In this document: positions 1 to 6,985 of the stretch, one piece after another | Layout: each line of letters opens with the position of its first letter | How positions within the stretch are numbered: position 1 is the stretch's first letter | Assembly: GCA_964554385.1 (NCBI GenBank) | Contig: CAZKOM010000068.1 | Coordinates: 1-12,120 of the forward strand | From: JAGKXC01 sp964554385 | GTDB taxonomy: Bacteria; Bacteroidota; Bacteroidia; NS11-12g; UBA955 | Direction of reading: 5' to 3' | DNA: 12,120 bases | The notes under the pieces: model-generated | Databases searched by the model: none | Told to the model about the DNA's origin: nothing | The model's input: only the letters and a program-made list of their open reading frames with translations | Made by a program: the position numbers and the translations under genes

Positions 1-1202
1 GTTTTATCGTACTGTTTAGCGTTCCAATAAACATCCTGCATACGAGTGTACATTCGTTCTGCCGCTTTAGCTGTATCCATAAGGACAGGAGAAATTACAT
101 TGAAACTTGTTTCCATCTTTCCATCATCCCCTACTCGAGCATACAACAATGCTTTGTAGTACGATTCTGTTGCCGATAATTTTCTACCTTGAACTTTTAC
201 ATAATTGTTTTCAAACTGAGTAAATTCATTGATACCCTCGTTCAATAGTTCTTTGGTGGCATCATTTTTTTCTCCGATAGCAAAACTCTTGATTCCACGC
301 ACGTATGCATTATCTTTTTGACTTAATAAAACATCGGCTTGTTCGATGGTTTTATCCCAATCTCTGGTTTGAAATAAGGTTACAACATAGAATTTACGCG
401 CAGTAAAATTATTGTTTCTCTTTAAATATTCTTCGTAATAATGTATGGCTGAATCCCGCATCTTCATTTTTGCGAATGCTTCCGCTTTCAAGCGATATGC
501 CGGCGCAAACTCTTTGTCAATAGCCAAGGCATCATCTGCTTTCGCGGTAGCCATTAAGTAATTACCAACACGAGTGTAGGCTCTTCCTTCCATGGTAACT
601 GGTCGTGGATCCGTTTCCGCATTGTTTTTAGCAATGGTGTATTCTACCACCGCATTCGACAAATCTGAAGGATTAATGATACTCAGCGCTTCGCCTCTCA
701 ACAAATTCACTTCAATATCGGTTTCGGAAGCCAATTTTAAGTTTTCAAAAGCTTTTTTAGCATGTGCTAATATTTGCTCCTTGCTTCCAAAATCAACCAG
801 TAAATAACAACGAGCGATTTCTTTGTGCACTACCAATTTCACTTTTTTCTTCGCGGCTGAAGCTTTGGTGAAGAATTGTTCGGCAGCAGAAATATTACCT
901 GCTCTTAAAGCCATATGCCCCTTACCTACCATGATAAATGGATTGGTTGGAGCTTTTGCTAGACCTTCGTCAAATAAGGATAAAGCACCTGCAGAATCAC
1001 CTTTGTAAATCAAATTCAAGCCGGCGTAGTAGTAAAAGTCGGGCTTCTTAGGATTCTTGGTAATTAACACTCGATAGATACTATCGGCGTCCTCAAACTG
1101 TTCGTTACGAGAAAGACGTTGTGCTTCTGCCAACGTTTGTGCCGATAATCCCGCGAACAAGCATGGGATAATCGCCAACAAGGAAAAAATTAACTTTTTC
1201 AT
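1..1202 (-). CDS. Secreted tetratricopeptide-repeat (TPR) protein, 3' end outside window
   Basis: The frame is open from an ATG at 1202-1200 to the window edge, giving exactly 400 residues with no stop. The N-terminus (MKKLIFSLLAIIPCLFAGLSAQ) is a classic signal peptide with cleavage near residue 21, so the protein is exported to the periplasm or outer envelope. The rest is helical and repetitive. TPR-like helix pairs with A/G/Y/F at typical positions are visible around residues 56-85, 90-118, 205-230, 235-262 and 268-295, for example YYYAGLNLIYKGD followed by AGALSLFDEGLAKAP. TPR domains are protein-interaction scaffolds, and no enzyme motif is seen. The gene follows the PstS-like gene by 62 bases on the same strand, probably in one transcript. 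From memory, PstS-like plus TPR pairs commonly follow exbB/exbD/tonB genes in Bacteroidota, which suggests an envelope role. The exact function is unknown. Confidence 0.9.
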   Translation of the reverse strand, partial: MKKLIFSLLAIIPCLFAGLSAQTLAEAQRLSRNEQFEDADSIYRVLITKNPKKPDFYYYAGLNLIYKGDSAGALSLFDEGLAKAPTNPFIMVGKGHMALRAGNISAAEQFFTKASAAKKKVKLVVHKEIARCYLLVDFGSKEQILAHAKKAFENLKLASETDIEVNLLRGEALSIINPSDLSNAVVEYTIAKNNAETDPRPVTMEGRAYTRVGNYLMATAKADDALAIDKEFAPAYRLKAEAFAKMKMRDSAIHYYEEYLKRNNNFTARKFYVVTLFQTRDWDKTIEQADVLLSQKDNAYVRGIKSFAIGEKNDATKELLNEGINEFTQFENNYVKVQGRKLSATESYYKALLYARVGDDGKMETSFNVISPVLMDTAKAAERMYTRMQDVYWNAKQYDK

Positions 1203-1264
1203 TTTACTGCAAAAAAACTATTAAACAATGGATTATGTTTTATCTAATTAAAAAAAAATTGTAT

Positions 1265-2227
1265 TTATTGTAATTCAATGGTTCTATGAGGAGGTAATGC
1301 AGGGTATAATCCCGACTTTTTTATCAAAACTTGACCTGGATGCGAGCACACAAACGACAGAAATCCAGATACCAATCCCGAATATCCCTGTAAGTCGTAG
1401 CCCCAAACTGGTTCAATAAACGGATACGTTTTATCGGCAATTTGACTTTGAAAAGGATATATTTTCGTCGATACCATCCCACCGTTGGTTTCTAGGCGTT
1501 CTTCCGTGGTTAAAGAATTGTTCCCAGAACGGTTAGTCTCCGGAGAAAAAGCAATTACTCGGATGTCTTTACGCAAGGCGATCGACAAAGAATCGCCATC
1601 ATCGGCTAACCAATTTAACCCAATAACTCCCAACACTTGAGGATCCATTTTCACTTTATCCATTACGGCAAGCGGCGAATTACAGGAATGTATTTTTCGC
1701 TTAAGCACTTTGCCTTGAACTCGTAGTAAAGAGTCAACTTCTTCTAAAAATCGACCGCCCTTTCCATATAATACCAAAGATTGGGCAGCGATTGTACTTT
1801 CACCAGCGAGCCAATTGAGAACTTGCTGTTTACTCGGGACAATATCTAATTGTTTGTTGCAAATAAAAGCGGCTGAAGATTTAAATACCATAACGGATCG
1901 GACTTTAATGTTGTTTTTGCCTAATACCGTTTTATCGTCATTGGTAAACGACCGATGTAAAAAAACTCCTTTGATTTCACCTTTATTTAGCAATTCGAGT
2001 AACTCTTGGTGCGATAAATAGACAGGATTTATTTTCGCTTTGGGATATTCCAATTCAAATTGATGTATGAGTTGCTCGATTACAAAAGAATCGCTCCGAT
2101 CAAAATGCATAGTTACTTCCCCTTTGGTAGGAATATCATTACCTGAACCTTGGTGATTCATATCCAGGCAACCAGAAAGTAAAAATAAGATAAAACTTAC
2201 GGGAATAAGTAGATAGCGATTAAACAT
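1265..2227 (-). CDS. PstS-like periplasmic substrate-binding lipoprotein
   Basis: This 320-residue protein has a lipoprotein signal with lipobox LLSGC, lipidated on Cys20. The body fits the phosphate-type substrate-binding family: a short strand after the linker (GEVTMHFDRSDSF, about 36-48) followed by a helix (VIEQLIHQFELEYP), a middle region that matches poorly to classic PstS, and a C-terminal segment (about 285-320) with the GYSGLVSGFLSFVCSHPGQ and KSGLYPAL patterns and the final RTIEL. This tail resembles the 'PstS family' proteins that sit between tonB and a TPR gene in Bacteroidota rather than true pstS of a pstSCAB operon, and no pstCAB genes are here. The ATG overlaps the stop of the small membrane protein upstream (ATGTTTAA, 8 bases), so translation is probably coupled. 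The ligand cannot be read from the sequence; phosphate binding is only a family guess. Confidence 0.8.
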   Translation of the reverse strand: MFNRYLLIPVSFILFLLSGCLDMNHQGSGNDIPTKGEVTMHFDRSDSFVIEQLIHQFELEYPKAKINPVYLSHQELLELLNKGEIKGVFLHRSFTNDDKTVLGKNNIKVRSVMVFKSSAAFICNKQLDIVPSKQQVLNWLAGESTIAAQSLVLYGKGGRFLEEVDSLLRVQGKVLKRKIHSCNSPLAVMDKVKMDPQVLGVIGLNWLADDGDSLSIALRKDIRVIAFSPETNRSGNNSLTTEERLETNGGMVSTKIYPFQSQIADKTYPFIEPVWGYDLQGYSGLVSGFLSFVCSHPGQVLIKKSGLYPALPPHRTIELQ

Positions 2228-2462
2228 CTGCCGAAACCTCCGATTCTAAGGATTGAGCTCGTTGAGCTTTTTTGTAGATCCAATACCCATTTACAGAACG
2301 AAACAAACCCCAAGCGAATAATACCCAACCAAAATGATTATCCATAGCCACGGCCAATTGAATAGGAATGATAGGAAGTGTAGAATCTAAAACCACCATT
2401 AATAGCCCCAAAACTGCGAATAGCGTTCCGGTAATCCAGTAATACCAATGATTAGTTTTCAC
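2220..2462 (-). CDS. Small two-helix membrane protein
   Basis: From a GTG at 2462-2460 this gives 80 residues (MKTNHWYYWITG...). Two hydrophobic helices are visible: about residues 8-26 (YWITGTLFAVLGLLMVVLD) and about 44-58 (FGWVLFAWGLFRSVNGYW). A basic segment (YKKAQRAQ) and a short acidic tail follow. The frame is also open upstream to a TTG at 2495, but that codon lies in the loop of the preceding gene's terminator and its extra residues would be encoded by the terminator stem and T-run. I therefore prefer the GTG; a TTG at 2471 is an alternative. The stop overlaps the start of the PstS-like gene, so the two should be co-translated. I recall similar unnamed small membrane proteins near exbD/tonB/PstS-like genes, but I do not recognise the family with certainty. 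No function is assigned. Confidence 0.7.
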   Translation of the reverse strand: MKTNHWYYWITGTLFAVLGLLMVVLDSTLPIIPIQLAVAMDNHFGWVLFAWGLFRSVNGYWIYKKAQRAQSLESEVSADV

Positions 2463-2468
2463 GAAATT

Positions 2469-2476
2469 CAAAGGTA
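2469..2476 (-). promoter_or_regulatory. Probable promoter -7 box for the small membrane protein/PstS-like/TPR unit
   Basis: The minus strand reads TACCTTTG, a full match to the Bacteroidota -7 consensus TAnnTTTG. No TTG is found 19 bases upstream; the nearest is the TTG in the terminator loop (2495-2493), 16 bases away. Transcription would begin about 7 bases downstream, close to the GTG at 2462, giving a nearly leaderless mRNA. Motif match only. Confidence 0.4.
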
Positions 2477-2507
2477 AAAAAAAATCCCGGTCCAAAGACC
2501 GGGATTT
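2476..2507 (-). terminator. Intrinsic terminator of the T9SS Asp-box gene
   Basis: A perfect 11-bp stem (2482-2492 paired with 2497-2507) closes a 4-base loop (CAAA on the plus strand). On the minus strand it runs into nine consecutive T (complement of 2484-2476, three of them within the stem). It starts 23 bases after the TAA of the gene at 2531. It is a typical rho-independent terminator for minus-strand transcription. Confidence 0.92.
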
Positions 2508-2530
2508 CTAAAAGAACAAATTATTTACAA

Positions 2531-4459
2531 TTATTTAACCATCATGGTCTTGCTCACTGAGCTACCACCGCTGATTAATGTGTAAGTATAAATACCTGTG
2601 CTCAACGACTCACCATTGATTGAAATGATATGATTTCCTTTAGCTAAGTTATCGTAAGACTGAGTAGAAACTAAAGCACCCATGGCGTTTCTAACTTCAA
2701 CATTTACTGTTCCTGGTTTGGTTAAATAAACCAAAACATCGGTAGAACCTTGGAAAGGGTTAGGATAGTTTTGATTAACTACCATTACTTTTCCTGTATT
2801 TGGTTCTTCGGTATTTAAGCCGTAATAGTGACCGATGGTACCTGCTTTAATTTCAGAAACTGGAATTGCTTGATAATACATAACTCCTAAGTTTACGGGG
2901 TGATTACCAAATCCAGACTGATTGTTTTGCAAGTTAGTTCCTGGGATTTCGTCTTGTTGCCACATTACATGCAAGAAATCATCTACTGTTTTTGCTACAC
3001 AACCGAAATCATCTTCCATATCACGAACTTGAGTAATATTCTGTGGAGCAGACCAAGTAGCACCACCATCTTCAGAATAAACAACCCCTAAATCACGGTA
3101 GTTTGCTCCTAAATCACTTAATACTCCTTCAACAGGAACACTGAAGATACAGTACAAACTTCCATCGGCAGCGACACCAGAACTAGGTTGACGCATGGCG
3201 GATGTATTCCCTAAACGGGCAACGGTGGACATCCCTGCGGGAACGGCTCCATTTTGCAGTGAAGCAAAAGTAGATTGCTCAAGCGCGTTGATTCCATCTC
3301 CATCATTATCAAATGCAGCACCTGCAGCAATGATTGTTTGCTTATTAGATGCTTCGTCCCAATGAACAATACCTTGTAATCCAGGATAGAAACTGTACGA
3401 TTCATCGGTGGTATCGGTATCCAATACACGACCTAATCCCCAGAATACATGTACATTATCGTTTCCATCAATTAAAACATCAACTGTACCATCGTTAGAA
3501 ATTGGAGTATCCAACATTTCGCGTTTAGCATTATAAGGAGCATAACGGAAAGAATCGGCCATAATTCTCTTCCAAGTATCACCCCCATCCAGACTTTTCC
3601 ATAATACTACACCCTGTAATAAGTCTGCGTTTACCACAGCAACGGTATTGCCTTTTACATCAATAGCATATTGGTCTGCACCGCCGTTATTGGTTAATGT
3701 GCTATCGTAATTAGGCAACATTATGTGCTGAATATCCCAGTTTGCACCGCCATCTTTAGAACGGCTGTACACCATAGGAGCAAAAATACCGTTTCTACGT
3801 GGAGCTCTAGCTTCGCCTGGAGCTGCAGAATCAGTGTATGAGCAAATCAAGTGGATTGTATTTCCGCTATTCGCGGCTCTAGCCCAAATTGGCTTGTAAG
3901 GGGCTTCACGTAACACATTGGTTGTTACGGAAGGTCTTGATGTTGATGACGAGCTTTTGGTTAAATAAAAACCACCATTGGTAGCATCATGACCGATGGT
4001 AAATACAGAACCGTCAGCCAATACACCTACGGATGGCCAACCTGTACGCTCACTTGCTTCTACGCGGGTTGAATCTGACTTATTCCAAACCTTTGCTGAG
4101 CTGCGGTAATTATAACCTGAACCACGACCTGGGTAACCCATAGCGTCAGAAGTTGAAGTTGTCCAAGTCGCTGAAATCCCTCCATCAGGATGCATAACCA
4201 GACGACGTGGCATAGCATAATTGGTTTGTAAATCGTAATAACTAGATCCGATGCGAATAAATCCGCTGCGATCTACTTCTCTTCGCTGTGTTTGCTGAGA
4301 GGGTTTTACATCTTGTTTTGTAGGCGTTACATCGGTAAAAACTTTTCCGGAATTCGCCTTCTGGGGAGCCCCAGCCGAATTAATTACCGAAAAAGGAACT
4401 TGAGCGGTAATAACCGATGCGGAAACTACCGATAAAGCCAATAAGTAATACTTCTTCAT
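2531..4459 (-). CDS. Secreted Asp-box (BNR/sialidase-like) protein with type IX secretion sorting domain
   Basis: This 642-residue protein begins with a signal peptide (MKKYYLLALSVVSASVITAQ, cleavage near residue 20). After a low-complexity linker (about 21-60) comes a beta-propeller-like region with three clear Asp-boxes, SxDGGxxW, at residues 234-241, 289-296 and 462-469. A DNDGDG stretch at 384-389 could bind calcium. Residues about 560-642 form a T9SS type A sorting domain: the NQNYPNPF motif at 562-569, then beta strands, a GNHIISIN segment, STGIYTYTL and the final KTMMVK. Such tails direct export through the Por system and are removed or anchored at the cell surface. Asp-boxes occur in sialidases and many non-enzymatic propellers. 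I see no Arg-triad or FRIP motif that would justify calling it a sialidase. The gene is monocistronic, with its own terminator. Confidence 0.9.
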   Translation of the reverse strand: MKKYYLLALSVVSASVITAQVPFSVINSAGAPQKANSGKVFTDVTPTKQDVKPSQQTQRREVDRSGFIRIGSSYYDLQTNYAMPRRLVMHPDGGISATWTTSTSDAMGYPGRGSGYNYRSSAKVWNKSDSTRVEASERTGWPSVGVLADGSVFTIGHDATNGGFYLTKSSSSTSRPSVTTNVLREAPYKPIWARAANSGNTIHLICSYTDSAAPGEARAPRRNGIFAPMVYSRSKDGGANWDIQHIMLPNYDSTLTNNGGADQYAIDVKGNTVAVVNADLLQGVVLWKSLDGGDTWKRIMADSFRYAPYNAKREMLDTPISNDGTVDVLIDGNDNVHVFWGLGRVLDTDTTDESYSFYPGLQGIVHWDEASNKQTIIAAGAAFDNDGDGINALEQSTFASLQNGAVPAGMSTVARLGNTSAMRQPSSGVAADGSLYCIFSVPVEGVLSDLGANYRDLGVVYSEDGGATWSAPQNITQVRDMEDDFGCVAKTVDDFLHVMWQQDEIPGTNLQNNQSGFGNHPVNLGVMYYQAIPVSEIKAGTIGHYYGLNTEEPNTGKVMVVNQNYPNPFQGSTDVLVYLTKPGTVNVEVRNAMGALVSTQSYDNLAKGNHIISINGESLSTGIYTYTLISGGSSVSKTMMVK

Positions 4460-4481
4460 TCTGTGATTAGATTAGTTTTTA

Positions 4482-4489
4482 CAAATAAA
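4482..4489 (-). promoter_or_regulatory. Possible promoter -7 box for the Asp-box gene
   Basis: The minus strand reads TTTATTTG, five of the six fixed positions of TAnnTTTG, 22 bases before the ATG in the 82-base gap after holA. No TTG is found at the usual -33 distance, so this is a weak call. The rest of the gap is AT-rich and holds no hairpin. Confidence 0.3.
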
Positions 4490-4541
4490 ACGAAAATTAA
4501 CGAAGTGTTGAAATTCTATGAAGAAATCCAAGAAGAAAGTT

Positions 4542-5585
4542 TTATCTATTTTGGGCAGCAATTTCCCCTACTCGAAGAATCCCAAGTACCGTTTCTAGCA
4601 GTATATCGCCATCCGTTGCAGCACCTCGATGAACTCCTTTCATTCTCAAATCCATTAATTTCAACAGGTTGAAAATGGTCTCTAAGTCTTCTAAATGGAA
4701 ATTTTTGGATGCAATTGCATAGTCTTTTACAAAAAATGGATTAACACCAAGCAATTTTGCCGCTTCAAATTCGGAGTTTACTGCAGAATTTTTCAGCAAC
4801 AATATCTTTGAAAAATACCCCATTAACGTGGATGAAACACGCATCAATTCGCCTTTATCCGACTTCTTACCCATTTGATGGGCGATTTGTACTGATTTAT
4901 TGAAATTTCTTTGACCTAAGGCATTCTGTAATTCAAATACGTTGTATTCGCGGTTAAATCCCACATGTGCTTCAATATGGGATACCTTAATAAATTCCTC
5001 TCGTACACTCACCATGACTTTCTCTAATTCATTCTGGATTATACCCAATTCTGATCCTAAAAAATCCAACAGCAAGTTAACCGCTTGCGTATCGATACTT
5101 CTCCCTCGCATTCGTAAGAAATTTGGGAGCCATTCTTTGATTTGATAATCCCGCAGTTTATCGGCTGTATACAGAATATGTTTATTACATAATTTAGCAA
5201 ACCTTGTACGCGCGTCAATTTTTGATCCACGAAATGCCAATACCAATACCGTAGAAGGCAATGGGTTTTCTAAATATGCTTCCAGTTTATCCAAGTCTTT
5301 CAAATCCTGCGCATCTTTCACAACAATAAGTTGATATTTACTCATCATCGGATAACGTCTTGCCATTCCAACCAAATCATTGGTTTTCGTTTCTTTACCA
5401 TAAACGATGGTTTGGTTAAAACTCTTCTCCGATTCGTTCAGTACCGAATTCTCCAATAACCCGGTTAAATCGTCGATAAAATAAACTTCCTCGCCTTGCA
5501 ATAGAATTACCGGTGCAAATTGACCTTGTTGAAATTGATTTTTCAACGATAAGTAATTGACTACGGTTTCTATTTGTTTGGCCAT
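4542..5585 (-). CDS. holA: DNA polymerase III subunit delta
   Basis: This 347-residue protein has the length and layout of bacterial delta, the clamp-loader subunit that opens the beta sliding clamp during replication. The N-terminal RecA-like domain shows the family signature VILLQGEEVYFIDDL (26-40), then MARRYPMMSKYQLIVVKDAQDL (about 74-95), where delta proteins carry a [P/F]-x-F/M clamp-contact region, and PLPSTVLVLAF. The middle domain contains AVNLLLDFLGSELGIIQNELEKV. The C-terminal collar domain includes YNVFELQNALGQRN and the terminal LLLET segment. As expected for delta, there is no Walker A motif. The gene is divergent from the HsdR-N-like gene, with 20 bases between start codons, so its promoter must lie inside or overlap that neighbour. 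I could not pick out a convincing -7 box. Confidence 0.95.
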   Translation of the reverse strand: MAKQIETVVNYLSLKNQFQQGQFAPVILLQGEEVYFIDDLTGLLENSVLNESEKSFNQTIVYGKETKTNDLVGMARRYPMMSKYQLIVVKDAQDLKDLDKLEAYLENPLPSTVLVLAFRGSKIDARTRFAKLCNKHILYTADKLRDYQIKEWLPNFLRMRGRSIDTQAVNLLLDFLGSELGIIQNELEKVMVSVREEFIKVSHIEAHVGFNREYNVFELQNALGQRNFNKSVQIAHQMGKKSDKGELMRVSSTLMGYFSKILLLKNSAVNSEFEAAKLLGVNPFFVKDYAIASKNFHLEDLETIFNLLKLMDLRMKGVHRGAATDGDILLETVLGILRVGEIAAQNR

Positions 5586-5605
5586 ACTGTTGTACCTTTA
5601 CTGCG

Positions 5606-6040
5606 ATGCAGGCATTAAACTTTCCGGAATTTGCATTTCAGATTGTTGAACAAGAGCAAAAAAAACTGATTTTCGACAAGGTTAGAAAAAAATTTATCCC
5701 CCTTACTCCCGAAGAATGGGTAAGACAACATTGCATTGAATATTTAACTACTATACTTAAAATCCCAACAAGTAGAATCGCCGTAGAACGTGGAATTAAG
5801 GCACTGAAATTAAACAAACGCTTTGATATTGTAGCGTTTAACCAATTAGGAAAAGCAGAAATACTCATTGAATGCAAGGCACCACAGGTTGAAATCACCC
5901 AAGAAACAGTGATTCAAGCTTCCGTTTACAACAAAACCGTACACAGTTCTAAATTGTGGATTACCAACGGAATCAATCATGTTTGGCTGGAAATAATAAA
6001 TGGAGAATTAACTCGTTTACCTCTACCAACAAAAGGGTAA
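5606..6040 (+). CDS. Stand-alone HsdR N-terminal-like protein, PD-(D/E)xK nuclease fold
   Basis: This 144-residue protein is the only plus-strand gene. It resembles the small Bacteroidota proteins named 'type I restriction enzyme HsdR N-terminal domain-containing'. The nuclease-like core shows RFDIVAF (Asp74), ILIECKAP (Glu89-Cys90-Lys91, the ExK part of PD-(D/E)xK) and a downstream QASVYN motif (Gln104), plus a final strand pair around LWITNGINHVWLEI. There is no helicase or translocase domain, and no hsdM or hsdS gene is nearby, so this is not a restriction system. From memory, this small gene next to holA is a recurrent Bacteroidota arrangement, which would point to a housekeeping or DNA-repair link, but its role is not established. 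Active-site residues appear intact, so catalysis is possible but unproven. Confidence 0.85.
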   Translation: MQALNFPEFAFQIVEQEQKKLIFDKVRKKFIPLTPEEWVRQHCIEYLTTILKIPTSRIAVERGIKALKLNKRFDIVAFNQLGKAEILIECKAPQVEITQETVIQASVYNKTVHSSKLWITNGINHVWLEIINGELTRLPLPTKG

Positions 6041-6082
6041 AAACAGGAATTCCAGTTTCAGATAGGTTTTAAACATTGGTTA

Positions 6083-6100
6083 CAGCGAGGCCCCTCACTG
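6083..6100. terminator. Hairpin between convergent genes, possible bidirectional terminator
   Basis: Two 8-base arms (CAGCGAGG and CCTCACTG) pair with one mismatch on the plus strand and with a G-U wobble instead on the minus-strand RNA, around a 2-base centre. The GC-rich stem lies in the 81-base gap between the stops of two convergent genes, where a terminator is expected. Neither side has a strong T-run, so termination efficiency is uncertain. Confidence 0.5.
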
Positions 6101-6121
6101 AGTGTTTATCATGTAGTACTT

Positions 6122-6985
6122 TTACCACAGAGTAAACATCTTTTCAATCCGGTCTATTTCCAGTTTTGCGTGTTCATCACATGGGGCAGGAGTTGAACCA
6201 AAAGGATTAAATTGGATCGAATACTGCTGATTGGGGGTTGTTTTATCAGAAATAGTTATGATTCCAGCTTCTATTCCTTTCCAACAATTATCGCGATGCG
6301 TTAGCTGTTGAGAAGAAACAACTGCATTTATCGATTGCTCCGAAACAATTCGAGAAATACCTGAAACTTCAATAGAATACTCTTTGATATTATTGGATTC
6401 AGACTTAACCGTTCGCAATACTATTAAATTTGAGATATTAAGAAAATTCTCACTTTGCCATTGTAAAGCTATCGAGGTTTTAGAGGTATTGAGGCTTGTT
6501 TTTGTTAGGGTAACAACACCGGAGGCCAACAATTGATTCCCCTTCCAACCTACTCCTGAGTTAATTTGAATAGAATCTGGGTTTATTTTTTGTAAGAACA
6601 ATATTATTGTATCGGCCAATCGGATATTATTTTTGTTGTATTGAACCTGCCAAATTCCTGATCTTCTAAATCCATCTTTACATTCAGTTCCTGTTCCAAA
6701 ATAATAATTTACAACATGATAGGGATTGCCACTGAGTGTATCTAAGAATTGAACATCTAATTCATCAGAAATCAATTCAACGTTTTTGCCTTCCGACAAA
6801 GCGGTTAGAAAAGATGAAAATGCATTATTTAAAACTACCATGCAAGCCATATTTTCCGCTGCATCAATTTTACTATTCGCCGATTGATTTTCGCATGAAG
6901 ATTGAGCACAGATGAGGATAATCAGCCCCAAGAAAGCAGTAATTTTCTGAATCCATGATTCAGCGACTCGCCTAAATACCATCAT
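6122..6985 (-). CDS. Lipoprotein of unknown function (second of a coupled pair)
   Basis: This 287-residue protein has an N-terminal hydrophobic segment (about 15-27) ending in AQSSC, so Cys31 is the likely lipidation site. The -3 residue is Gln, which is unusual for a lipobox. The start ATG overlaps the stop of the upstream gene by one base (TAATG), which predicts coupled translation; an adjacent in-frame ATG follows at once. The body is rich in beta-type sequence. Visible patterns are YYFGTGTECKDGFRRSG (94-110) and a C-terminal FNPFGSTPAPCD (259-270) preceded by a CWKG at 234-237. The same kind of FG...R.G and CD pattern occurs in the upstream gene and, as I recall, in many unnamed Bacteroidota lipoproteins. 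No enzymatic motif is seen. Surface or periplasmic location is inferred from the lipobox. Confidence 0.8.
   Translation of the reverse strand: MMVFRRVAESWIQKITAFLGLIILICAQSSCENQSANSKIDAAENMACMVVLNNAFSSFLTALSEGKNVELISDELDVQFLDTLSGNPYHVVNYYFGTGTECKDGFRRSGIWQVQYNKNNIRLADTIILFLQKINPDSIQINSGVGWKGNQLLASGVVTLTKTSLNTSKTSIALQWQSENFLNISNLIVLRTVKSESNNIKEYSIEVSGISRIVSEQSINAVVSSQQLTHRDNCWKGIEAGIITISDKTTPNQQYSIQFNPFGSTPAPCDEHAKLEIDRIEKMFTLW

Noticed and set aside
592..1008. Two plus-strand open frames (592-807 and 823-1008)
   Set aside because: They are antisense to the TPR gene, whose minus-strand frame is continuous with a signal peptide and TPR repeats.
1203..1264. Promoter between the PstS-like and TPR genes
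   Set aside because: The AT-rich gap has T-runs but no TAnnTTTG box or hairpin, so a shared transcript is simpler.
1265..2227. A true phosphate uptake (pst) operon
   Set aside because: No pstC, pstA, pstB or phoU gene is present, and the C-terminal pattern fits the TonB-linked PstS-like group better.
2463..2495. TTG start at 2495 for the small membrane protein (91 residues)
   Set aside because: The codon is in the loop of a perfect intrinsic terminator and the added residues derive from its stem and T-run, so a GTG at 2462 is preferred.
4463..4672. Plus-strand open frame of 69 codons across the holA 3' end
   Set aside because: Most of it is antisense to the conserved C-terminus of holA; no signal or domain supports it.
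5606..6040. A restriction-modification or defence system at the HsdR-N-like gene
   Set aside because: No methylase, specificity or helicase gene is nearby; the neighbours are holA and lipoproteins.
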